Below, one piece after another: positions 1-6,288 of a DNA stretch of 13,219 nt (position 1 is the stretch's first letter; each line of letters starts with the position of its first letter). A program made the position numbers and the translations under genes. Source of the DNA: Deltaproteobacteria bacterium. Lineage in GTDB: Bacteria; Myxococcota_A; UBA796. The stretch spans positions 12,224 to 25,442 of the forward strand of contig PALY01000090.1 in assembly GCA_002707085.1 (NCBI GenBank), given 5' to 3'. The notes below the pieces were generated by a model. It made no database searches. It was given only the letters and a program-made list of their open reading frames with translations, and was not told where the DNA came from.

Positions 1-597
1 GGAGAAGACCTTGCCACATTGGATATCCGGACATTTGAGGGCTTGATCGATACCCTAGTTGTCCCCGTACAGCCCGAATCCGGTTCCCTGACCGAAGCCA
101 GTCGAGCGATTGCTTCCGCCCGAGACATTGGGATTGATGTCGCCGCAAACACAGCGCTCACCGCCAATGCACTCCCCGCTCTTGTGCGAACAAGCCGAAC
201 CATCGCAAAAACACAGCCGACGTCAATGACCTTCACCTACCCCTTTCCCATCAACGGAAACGAAGCCACAACAGCCCCTACTCCAGCACGCGCCCTGTCC
301 GCCCTGCGTCCCGCTCTGCATGTAATCGACGACGCCGGCGTAAAAGCCAGAATCAAAGGACTGGCTGCATGTCACCTTGGCGAGCAAGCCCATAGACTCG
401 CCAAAACTGAAAACCGCTACTACGTGGATGCCGATCACCAACAGGCACAGGCACTGCTGTTTTTCCCAGACGTGGTCCGCTTCTTTAAAGATGAACCATG
501 CAGGTTCTGCACCTTAAATGGTGACTGTGATGGATTTTTCTCGACCTACCTCCGGCGCCCCGGGTTCCCCCCATTACAGCCAATCGAAGCCTCCTGA
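1..597 (+). CDS. Radical SAM-like protein, C-terminal part (5' end outside window)
   Basis: The frame is open from the first base of the window, so this is the last 198 residues of a longer protein; the in-frame TTG at 19 is unlikely to be its start. Visible features, numbered from the first codon, are a beta-strand-like TFTYPFPINGN stretch (77-87), a Cys at 124 (ACHLG), an NRYYVDADHQ segment (138-147), and a Cys cluster C167-x2-C170-x5-C176 followed by DGFF. Three or four clustered Cys after a TIM-barrel-like region are typical of radical SAM proteins that bind an auxiliary iron-sulfur cluster (SPASM/Twitch type). The SAM-binding CxxxCxxC motif would lie upstream and cannot be seen, so the family call is an inference from this tail. 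The substrate is unknown. Its last 24 bases overlap the 3' end of the opposing gene. Confidence 0.6.
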   Translation, partial: GEDLATLDIRTFEGLIDTLVVPVQPESGSLTEASRAIASARDIGIDVAANTALTANALPALVRTSRTIAKTQPTSMTFTYPFPINGNEATTAPTPARALSALRPALHVIDDAGVKARIKGLAACHLGEQAHRLAKTENRYYVDADHQQAQALLFFPDVVRFFKDEPCRFCTLNGDCDGFFSTYLRRPGFPPLQPIEAS

Positions 598-1665
598 ACT
601 GAGCGCATCGATGCGCAGCAATAAGGTCTTGGCTCGCTCGCGCCGGGTGGAATCAGTCACAGAAACCGCCTCCAGCAATGCTTCTGCCCTCTCCGTTTTC
701 CCCTGCAGCAACAATGCATTCGCTGCTATCCAAGCAGGCTCCCCATCCGGGTACGTTTCAAGCAATGGAGCCACCGCCGCTTCCGCGGCCGGGCCATCCC
801 CCGCGCACACAAAACTCGCTCCTTCAAGAATCCGCAAACGGTGATCTTCGGCCAACTGTTTCCGAATGCCTCTCAAACGAACCGAAGCCGTCCAGCAGTC
901 TCCCCGCCGTAAATCCCGAATTACATCGAACACTTCTGGCGGTAGAGACGATGCTTGTGGTACTGCTGGCGGTGTTCTGTCCACAAGTACTGCAACCGCT
1001 ACTTCTGGGACTTTAGAGTCCGAGCCTCGGATATTCCAAGCCCAATACCCAAAAAGAAGAAACAACGAAAACACTGGCCAAGCAGCCCACAGACTGGGCC
1101 ACTCCTCTTGAGCCCGCCGCCCCTTCTTCTTTTTGGGCTGACGTTTACGTTTACGCAACCGACGAGGTCGCAACTCGTCGTCCCCTCGTTGGGGTTCCGG
1201 AGGTGACCACTCCTCTGCGATGCGCTGAAATCCGCGCACCACACGAAGCGAATCGGTACAATGGGCACAAGAGATGGCGTGGCTACGAATGGTCTGCAAA
1301 CGAACCGGATCGATGCCCGTCCCCAGAACAACCGCTATCAACTCATCCGGCGAAGGGTGCTTCTCAGCATCGTCATTCCGAAGAGCCACAACTTTCTTTC
1401 TGGCTACAGCGAGGACACAACGCTGAAAAATCTCTTCCCATGGTGCTGGGCCCCGCGAAGTGATCTGCGGAACGATAGATGTCACAAAAACCTTGACGCG
1501 TCCATGCCCCCATGGGCTACCGTCTATTTTTTCACCCCCCTTTTCTTCGAAACCGGTGGATGTACCCTCAACCAAGGCACTTACCAGCCCCGTAATGATT
1601 TCATGGCAACGGCGTTGTGCGAAACGATCTCCTGACCGCCAAGCATGTATGAGGGTTTCATCCAT
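574..1665 (-). CDS. Membrane-anchored ZAS (anti-sigma-like zinc finger) protein with sigma-like N-terminus and TPR-like C-terminus
   Basis: This 363-residue protein is probably regulatory and anchored in the inner membrane. Residues 1-16 (LIHAWRSGDR) and about 76-98 (an amphipathic WEEIF...ARKKVVALRND stretch) resemble pieces of sigma-70 region 2. A ZAS-type zinc-binding pattern follows: H103, then H129-x3-C133-x2-C136, as in anti-sigma factors. Residues 168-184 are almost all Arg/Lys and directly precede one transmembrane helix (about 192-211), so the N-terminal part should be cytoplasmic. The periplasmic part (about 242-358) is helical and Ala/Leu-rich, like short TPR repeats. ATG start at 1665; no strong Shine-Dalgarno is visible. 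It is divergent from the response regulator, with about 70 bases between. No separate sigma factor gene is adjacent. The zinc motif and membrane topology are clear; the sigma-like reading is speculative. Confidence 0.7.
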   Translation of the reverse strand: MDETLIHAWRSGDRFAQRRCHEIITGLVSALVEGTSTGFEEKGGEKIDGSPWGHGRVKVFVTSIVPQITSRGPAPWEEIFQRCVLAVARKKVVALRNDDAEKHPSPDELIAVVLGTGIDPVRLQTIRSHAISCAHCTDSLRVVRGFQRIAEEWSPPEPQRGDDELRPRRLRKRKRQPKKKKGRRAQEEWPSLWAAWPVFSLFLLFGYWAWNIRGSDSKVPEVAVAVLVDRTPPAVPQASSLPPEVFDVIRDLRRGDCWTASVRLRGIRKQLAEDHRLRILEGASFVCAGDGPAAEAAVAPLLETYPDGEPAWIAANALLLQGKTERAEALLEAVSVTDSTRRERAKTLLLRIDALSSGGFDWL

Positions 1666-1727
1666 GCAATGATTCTAACGAATATGGTTCATGCAACCGT
1701 TTCCTAAACTGGCCCTACCCTTTTGTC

Positions 1728-1731
1728 GGAG
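1728..1731 (+). promoter_or_regulatory. Shine-Dalgarno GGAG selecting the TTG start at 1738
   Basis: GGAG lies six bases before TTG 1738-1740. The earlier in-frame TTG at 1723 has only pyrimidine-rich sequence upstream and no Shine-Dalgarno, so 1738 is the better supported start for the response regulator. Confidence 0.55.
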
Positions 1732-1737
1732 TATCAT

Positions 1738-3201
1738 TTGAGCGACATCACACCCGGTGATGCCCCCACTTTGCTCGTCGTGGACGATGAGGTAGCGGTA
1801 CGTCGTTCTCTGGCCCGACTGCTCAGTCGTCAAGGTTTCACGGTCATTGAAGCCAGTTCAATTGAGGACGCGCTCGAGGCCGTTTCCAGCCAGGAAGTCA
1901 ATGTGGCATTGGTTGACTGCACTTTACCTGGCACGGAAGGCAGCGAAGCCATTGGAATGGTGCATGAGGCGGCGCCAAATACAGAAATCGTCGCTCTCAC
2001 TGCAATGGGTTCAAGTGAAACAGCATTCCATGTGATGCGGGCAGGCGCATGCGACTACTTCGAGAAACCCATCAGCGACTGGCACCGATTTTTTCAAGTA
2101 ATCAACAAGGCCTTAGAAGTTGGCTCCCTGAAAGCCGAACGTTCCAGACTCTCAAAACTGCGTTCAGGCGAAGCGTTAGAGCAGCTAATTGGCGACAGCT
2201 CATCGATGCGAGACATGGGTGCATTGATCCGACAAGTCGCTCCAACCCCCGTACCGGTTCTCATCATCGGTGAAAGCGGAAGCGGAAAGGAACGTGTAGC
2301 CAGGGCCATCCATGCGGCCAGTAGCCGCAAGCACGGCCCCTGGGTCGCTATCAACTGTGCAGCGATTCCCGGCGACCTGCTGGAAAGCGAACTGTTCGGG
2401 TTTGAAAAAGGTGGTCACTCCACAGCAACCCAAAGAAAAATGGGTCTGTTTGAGGTAGCGAACGAGGGCACACTCTTTTTGGATGAAATTGGCGAAATGC
2501 CAATGACAATGCAGGCCAAATTACTGAGAGTCCTACAGGAACGTGAAATCAATAGAATCGGTGGCACTCACCCCATCGCCGTAAACTGCCGCGTTTTGGC
2601 CGCAACCAACGTAGATCTGCGCAAAGCGATTTCCGAAAAGAACTTTAGGGAAGACCTTTTCTACAGATTGCGGGTCGTTGAAATACGAGTACCTCCCCTG
2701 CGTGAACGGCGAAAAGACATCCCCCTTTTGGCACACTATTTTCTGAACAAGTACAACGAGGAGTTTTCGAAAAGCGTACGTCGAATCCATCCCGCTACAA
2801 TGACCATGCTTCAAACCATGGACTGGGCAGGCAGCAATGTCCGCGAGTTAGAACATGCGATTCAACGTGCGATGGTCCTGTGTGAAGTCGAAGAACTCAC
2901 ACCCGATTTATTCGAAGAGTCTCCATCAAATATTGTCTCGCTGGCATCAAGAAGTCCCTCCGGTTCCAACGCGCCCGCCCCCCAAGTGGTTTTTACCGAT
3001 GGACAAACCTATCAGGATGCCAAAGAAGTCATCGTACGGGAGTTCACGGTTCGCTATCTTCGACAACGACTCCAAGAGGCGAATGGCAACATTACTCGAG
3101 CGGCGGAAATCGCAGGAATGCTGAGACCAAACTTCAAGAAGTTAATGAAGAAGTTTGATGTCGAGGTGGATGACATCAACGAAATTCACGTGCAGGTCTA
3201 A
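1738..3201 (+). CDS. NtrC-family response regulator with degenerate GAFTGA loop
   Basis: A two-component response regulator of 487 residues. Receiver domain, about 10-125: acidic pocket DDE 16-18, phosphorylatable D60 (VDCTLPG), T88 and K110. AAA+ domain, about 150-385: Walker A GESGSGKE (178-185), Walker B LFLDE (246-250), sensor I AATN (288-291), arginine-finger region FREDLFYRL (303-311), sensor II NVREL. C-terminal Fis-type helix-turn-helix, about 434-475. The loop that contacts sigma-54, normally GAFTGA after ELFGxEK, reads GGHSTA here (225-230), so the canonical activator mechanism is doubtful although ATPase motifs are intact. The TTG start at 1738 is preferred because GGAG lies six bases upstream; an in-frame TTG at 1723 would add five residues. 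No sensor kinase gene is adjacent. It may regulate the downstream dehydrogenase or the divergent ZAS gene, but no operator was identified. Confidence 0.9.
   Translation: MSDITPGDAPTLLVVDDEVAVRRSLARLLSRQGFTVIEASSIEDALEAVSSQEVNVALVDCTLPGTEGSEAIGMVHEAAPNTEIVALTAMGSSETAFHVMRAGACDYFEKPISDWHRFFQVINKALEVGSLKAERSRLSKLRSGEALEQLIGDSSSMRDMGALIRQVAPTPVPVLIIGESGSGKERVARAIHAASSRKHGPWVAINCAAIPGDLLESELFGFEKGGHSTATQRKMGLFEVANEGTLFLDEIGEMPMTMQAKLLRVLQEREINRIGGTHPIAVNCRVLAATNVDLRKAISEKNFREDLFYRLRVVEIRVPPLRERRKDIPLLAHYFLNKYNEEFSKSVRRIHPATMTMLQTMDWAGSNVRELEHAIQRAMVLCEVEELTPDLFEESPSNIVSLASRSPSGSNAPAPQVVFTDGQTYQDAKEVIVREFTVRYLRQRLQEANGNITRAAEIAGMLRPNFKKLMKKFDVEVDDINEIHVQV
2410..2427 (+). other. Altered GAFTGA (L1 loop) codons of the response regulator
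   Basis: These six codons encode GGHSTA where sigma-54 activators have GAFTGA; flanking ELFG.EKG and the following GLFE.A..GTLFLDE are conserved, so the alignment is unambiguous. In characterised activators the Phe and Thr of this loop contact sigma-54; here they are His and Ser, and the second Gly is Thr. Confidence 0.85.
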
Positions 3202-3326
3202 AGAAAGATCTCCAGCAAATAAGCTACTTTTGTCGCTAATTATTGCTATTTTTGCAGCATTTGATGCAGCGAGTTCGGTGATGCACCCCGCCCAACTGGA
3301 TACGCTGTTTCCACTGTGAGGCACCG

Positions 3327-4406
3327 ATGACCACGTTTACTGAAATGTCAGCCATGGGCCACGAGCAAGTAGTCTTCTGTCGCAATGACGAAGTGGGACT
3401 ACGGGCCATTATTGCGATTCACGACACCACCCTGGGACCCGCACTCGGGGGCTTGCGTCTCTATGATTACGCAAATGAAGCCAATGCACTGACAGACGCA
3501 CTGCGGCTCAGCCGGGGCATGACGTACAAAGCAGCTGTAGCCGGCTTAGATTTAGGCGGTGGAAAAGCCGTCATTATGGGTGACCCATCCATTAAGTCTG
3601 AAGCCCTTTTTCGCTCATTCGGGCGGTATGTAGAAAGCCTGAATGGCCGGTACATCACCGCGGAAGACATGAATACGACTGTGGAAGATATGAATGCCAT
3701 CAGTCGCGAGACCGAATGGGTCATGGGCGGCGGCGTATACCAAGGTGGTCTGGGAGATCCATCCCCCGTCACCGCGTGGGGCGTTTTCCAAGGGGTTCGC
3801 GCCTGCCTTGAGGTTGTTTATGGCAGCCCAGACGTCGCAGGCCGCACAATTGCCATTCAAGGGGTTGGAAACGTTGGATACCACTTGGCAAGGTATGCCC
3901 ACGAACGTGGTGCCAAGCTACTGTTTACCGATATATCCGAGCGCAAACTAAAACGCTGTGTCGAAGAATTCGGCGGCAGCGTGGTCGAAGACGATGACTA
4001 TTACGGAACCGAGTGTGACGTATTGGCACCGTGTGCCATCGGTGGAATTCTGAACAAACGAACCATACCGAAGATTCGCGCTCCCATCATTGCGGGTGGA
4101 GCAAACAATCAGTTGGACAGTGAAGACCGCGATGGCGAAATGATCGCAGAGGCAGGCCTCGTGTATGCGCCCGACTATGTCATCAATGCAGGCGGGCTGA
4201 TCCATGTCTATGCAGAACTCAAGGGTTTCCCTGAAGAGAAAGCAATGAGCGACGCCTCACTGATATTCGACACTGTCAAACGAGTGATCAACAAGGCAAA
4301 AGCCCAAGGAATCACAACCACTGAAGCTTCGAATCAAGTCGCCGAAGAACGGATGGAACAAGTCGCTCGTTTGCGCAGACTGCACTTGCCCAGCATGTCC
4401 AGCTAA
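3327..4406 (+). CDS. Leucine (branched-chain amino acid) dehydrogenase
   Basis: An NAD-dependent Glu/Leu/Phe/Val dehydrogenase of 359 residues, the usual length of leucine dehydrogenases. It reversibly deaminates Leu, Val or Ile to the 2-oxo acid and ammonia in the cytoplasm, starting branched-chain amino acid breakdown or supplying primers for branched fatty acids. Visible are the substrate loop TLGPALGGLRL (35-45), substrate-binding K68 in GMTYK, catalytic K80 in LGGGK, TAEDMNT (111-117), the conserved GDPSPVTAWGV (143-153), and the dinucleotide-binding GVGNVG (179-184). ATG 3327 has GAGG five bases upstream (3318-3321). It follows the response regulator on the same strand with a 125-base gap, and is convergent with the next gene 16 bases away. 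Leucine versus valine preference cannot be settled from sequence by eye. Confidence 0.93.
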   Translation: MTTFTEMSAMGHEQVVFCRNDEVGLRAIIAIHDTTLGPALGGLRLYDYANEANALTDALRLSRGMTYKAAVAGLDLGGGKAVIMGDPSIKSEALFRSFGRYVESLNGRYITAEDMNTTVEDMNAISRETEWVMGGGVYQGGLGDPSPVTAWGVFQGVRACLEVVYGSPDVAGRTIAIQGVGNVGYHLARYAHERGAKLLFTDISERKLKRCVEEFGGSVVEDDDYYGTECDVLAPCAIGGILNKRTIPKIRAPIIAGGANNQLDSEDRDGEMIAEAGLVYAPDYVINAGGLIHVYAELKGFPEEKAMSDASLIFDTVKRVINKAKAQGITTTEASNQVAEERMEQVARLRRLHLPSMSS

Positions 4407-4417
4407 AGATGAGAGAA

Positions 4418-4434
4418 GCGATTCAACGAATCGC
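4418..4434. terminator. Perfect 7-bp hairpin at a convergent junction, possible bidirectional terminator
   Basis: GCGATTC (4418-4424) and GAATCGC (4428-4434) are perfect inverted repeats around a 3-base AAC loop. The hairpin starts 12 bases after the leucine dehydrogenase stop and contains the stop codon of the opposing gene (4423-4425). No clear U-run follows on either strand, so intrinsic termination would be weak; it could also merely protect 3' ends. Confidence 0.35.
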
Positions 4435-5196
4435 GATGCCTGCATCCGCATCCCACACAAACCTTCCTCCAGTTTGACGAAGGGTCACAAGGTTTGGTGG
4501 CAGTTCTCTTGCTGCCCGAGCCCGTGCTGCCATGGCGTGTTCCAGCCGGTCGGCATCCGACGCATTAAACTGCTTCCAAGAAGCCAACGTGGAAGCCTTT
4601 TCTAGCACAGTTGTTGCAGTGGCAGCACCCGGGGCGGCCAAAGAAAGGCGCTCGCCTATCCACCCCGTGTCCGGCATCACCGGCCTGTGATATCGAATCC
4701 GCACCTGACCTCGCGCAGCGCCGCCCGGCTTCACATCAAAACCCAGCGACTGGAGAGAACCCAGAGCTCGCTGCCGATGCGCTCCATCCACAAAAATCGG
4801 TAGGTCGTACAGGTCTCCTGACAAGTCGATCACCGCTTCTACAACTTCAACTCCGACAACACCGACTGGATCCGCCAACACTTCGATAGAAATATTGTCG
4901 ACTCTCAGACCTGAACCTTGCGCAGACAAAGCCAAAAAGCTGGTGACTCCCACTACGTCAGACTCGGTAAATGCAGTCTTGTTCTCTGCCTTGCCCAACG
5001 CATAATCAACAGCCGCCTCTGCCTTGGGAAGGTCGAGTGCAAGCAAGCGCTTCTCTATCGGTGGAATATCAACCGCAGTATGGTCGATGTTTCGCCAAAC
5101 CGTCACGCCCAGTGCAAGCATGACAACCGCATGAACCCCCAGCAAGGTGGGCCATGCAGGTACGGGCTTGGCGGTTGTGTCCATTGTTGTGTTCAT
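4423..5196 (-). CDS. Single-pass membrane protein, possibly PilO/GspM-like
   Basis: I do not recognise this family with confidence. The 257-residue product has a short cytoplasmic N-terminus, one transmembrane helix at about 14-33 (LLGVHAVVMLALGVTVW), a helical stretch around 45-70, and then an alternating alpha/beta domain with valine-rich strands and a motif like GDLYDLPIFVDG. That order (single TM, helix, ferredoxin-like alpha/beta domain with a ...G.Y..L..F... element) recalls PilO or GspM assembly proteins, but no pilM, pilN, pilP or pilQ genes are adjacent, so this is a structural guess. ATG 5196 is chosen because GGTGG/GGAG precedes it; a GTG at 5205 in frame has no Shine-Dalgarno of its own. 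It is convergent with leucine dehydrogenase and divergent from scpA. Confidence 0.6.
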   Translation of the reverse strand: MNTTMDTTAKPVPAWPTLLGVHAVVMLALGVTVWRNIDHTAVDIPPIEKRLLALDLPKAEAAVDYALGKAENKTAFTESDVVGVTSFLALSAQGSGLRVDNISIEVLADPVGVVGVEVVEAVIDLSGDLYDLPIFVDGAHRQRALGSLQSLGFDVKPGGAARGQVRIRYHRPVMPDTGWIGERLSLAAPGAATATTVLEKASTLASWKQFNASDADRLEHAMAARARAARELPPNLVTLRQTGGRFVWDADAGIAIR

Positions 5197-5329
5197 GATC
5201 TCCACCAGAATACTGGCCGAACTCAGTGCGAATCAAGTCTGCTCCACCCACCTCATCGGATGAAGCCATTTTTCATTGATCGAAATCCAAAAAAATACGA
5301 CTCAAACACACCTGCTTTTCCGATCTATT

Positions 5330-5353
5330 TGTTGGCCTGAATACATGCCAACA
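5330..5353. repeat. Inverted repeat TGTTGGC / GCCAACA
   Basis: Seven-base perfect arms at 5330-5336 and 5347-5353 are separated by ten bases. The layout suits a dimeric regulator's operator or an RNA hairpin in the scpA leader. Only the symmetry is seen; function is inferred. Confidence 0.4.
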
Positions 5354-5358
5354 CAACA

Positions 5359-5373
5359 GTCCTGTGACAGGAC
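5359..5373. repeat. Inverted repeat GTCCTG-TGA-CAGGAC
   Basis: Perfect six-base arms around a three-base loop lie five bases after the preceding inverted repeat and about 130 bases before the chosen scpA start. It could be a GC-rich leader hairpin or an operator half of a tandem site. No U-tract follows (CGAAAAACAC), so it is not a plus-strand terminator. Confidence 0.4.
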
Positions 5374-5502
5374 CGAAAAACACGGGCCAACCCCTTGCTT
5401 CAGGCTGTCGCTATCGTTATCGTAAAGGCCCCTGATACTCCCTCCTTGCGCACCCTCTCTTCTCTCCCCCGCGCAATCTCCCCACTCCTCTCTTTCCTCT
5501 GC

Positions 5503-6288
5503 ATGCCATTGCTCGCTTGTGACGCCAATACTGGTGCCGTTCATACCAATGAATTTGATGGACCCTTAGAGCTTTTGCTCTTTTTGGTTCGGCAACACGG
5601 TGTGGACATTAGGACTGTTCCAATTGCTCCCATTACGGATGCATACTTGGCGCAAATCACGCTTATGGAGTCGATGGAGCTGGATACTGCAGGAGAATTC
5701 CTGGTCATCGCTGCCACGCTATGTTTGATCAAGAGCCGAGAGATGTTCCCACGGACTTCCCTGTTGGAAGGAGAAGACGATGAGGATGACCCCGTAGCCA
5801 TGCGTGAAGCCCTCGCACGGAGACTGCTGGAGTACGAAAGGTACAGGGAAGCGTCTGAAGCTTTGGCTGATAGGCCTTGGCTTGGAAGGGATGTTTTTGC
5901 TCGCCAGCAACCGGAAACCTCCGGTAACGAGTGTGTGATCGACCCAGGCGTTGATGCGATGGGGCTTCTGGAAGTATTTTACGAAGTGCTACAGCGCTCC
6001 GCTAAACCCCCTCCGATGCATCAGGTAGAAAAACAATCTGTGTCGATGGAAGAAGTCGCCACATGGATGTTTCATCGACTAAAAAGTGGCCCCCGTGAGT
6101 TGAATGACTTGATGACTTCATTATCAAGCGCCGCCCAACGGGTCATGGCCTTCATCTGCACACTGGAAATGGCCAAACTCAACTTGATCGAAGTGCGCCA
6201 AGAGCGCCACCTCGGACCCATTGTTCTTTGCGCACAACGCACACCGGACGACACAGACCTCATGCTTCTTGTAGGCGGTGCTGGATGA
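5503..6288 (+). CDS. scpA: ScpA, kleisin subunit of the SMC-ScpAB condensin
   Basis: ScpA bridges the SMC ATPase dimer and binds ScpB, helping to compact and segregate the chromosome. The 261-residue product (usual family length about 230-280) begins its recognisable homology with EFDGPLELLLFLV (17-29), then VDI..VPI..IT..Y and the LDTAGEFLVIAATLCLIKSRE segment that contacts the SMC neck. An acidic linker (EGEDDEDD) follows. The C-terminus is the winged helix that binds SMC heads (about 190-250). ATG 5503 is chosen because it places 16 residues before the conserved start; the frame stays open back to a TTG at 5395, but that extension is low-complexity and unlike ScpA. No good Shine-Dalgarno precedes 5503, so the start is uncertain. 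The stop overlaps the scpB start as ATGA. Confidence 0.93.
   Translation: MPLLACDANTGAVHTNEFDGPLELLLFLVRQHGVDIRTVPIAPITDAYLAQITLMESMELDTAGEFLVIAATLCLIKSREMFPRTSLLEGEDDEDDPVAMREALARRLLEYERYREASEALADRPWLGRDVFARQQPETSGNECVIDPGVDAMGLLEVFYEVLQRSAKPPPMHQVEKQSVSMEEVATWMFHRLKSGPRELNDLMTSLSSAAQRVMAFICTLEMAKLNLIEVRQERHLGPIVLCAQRTPDDTDLMLLVGGAG

Larger units (their letters stand above)
5197..5502. other. Divergent intergenic region upstream of scpA, with two inverted repeats
   Basis: About 300 bases lie between the minus-strand membrane gene and scpA. I see no convincing small gene here. It contains an A-rich run (5289-5295) and two adjacent inverted repeats at 5330-5353 and 5359-5373, annotated separately. 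The section 5395-5502 is open in the scpA frame and pyrimidine-rich. Promoters for both flanking genes are expected here, but I found no clean -35/-10 pair. Confidence 0.5.

Noticed and set aside
623..1465. Plus-strand open frames opposite the ZAS-protein gene
   Set aside because: They are short, mutually overlapping, lack ribosome-binding sites and family motifs, whereas the minus-strand frame shows a zinc motif and a membrane helix.
1663..1696. CATGCAA direct repeats in the divergent gap before the response regulator
   Set aside because: One copy overlaps the start codon of the minus-strand gene and the sequence is short, so chance is the simplest explanation.
1723..1737. TTG at 1723 as start of the response regulator
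   Set aside because: No Shine-Dalgarno precedes it, whereas GGAG is correctly placed for TTG 1738. It remains possible.
3202..3326. Promoter or terminator between the response regulator and leucine dehydrogenase
   Set aside because: The AT-rich part (3225-3255) contains a TTGTCG and a TATTTT, but they are only 11 bases apart; the small GCAT-TTG-ATGC hairpin is too weak. Nothing convincing is seen beyond the GAGG ribosome-binding site.
5395..5502. N-terminal extension of scpA from a TTG at 5395, with a lipoprotein-like LSFLCMPLLAC stretch
   Set aside because: ScpA is cytoplasmic and homology begins after 5503; the extension is pyrimidine-rich and has no Shine-Dalgarno, so the resemblance to a lipobox is most likely chance.
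6228..6284. Upstream in-frame opening of scpB inside the scpA gene
   Set aside because: The ATGA overlap at 6285-6288 is a standard coupled start, and the extra residues are encoded by scpA sequence in another frame.
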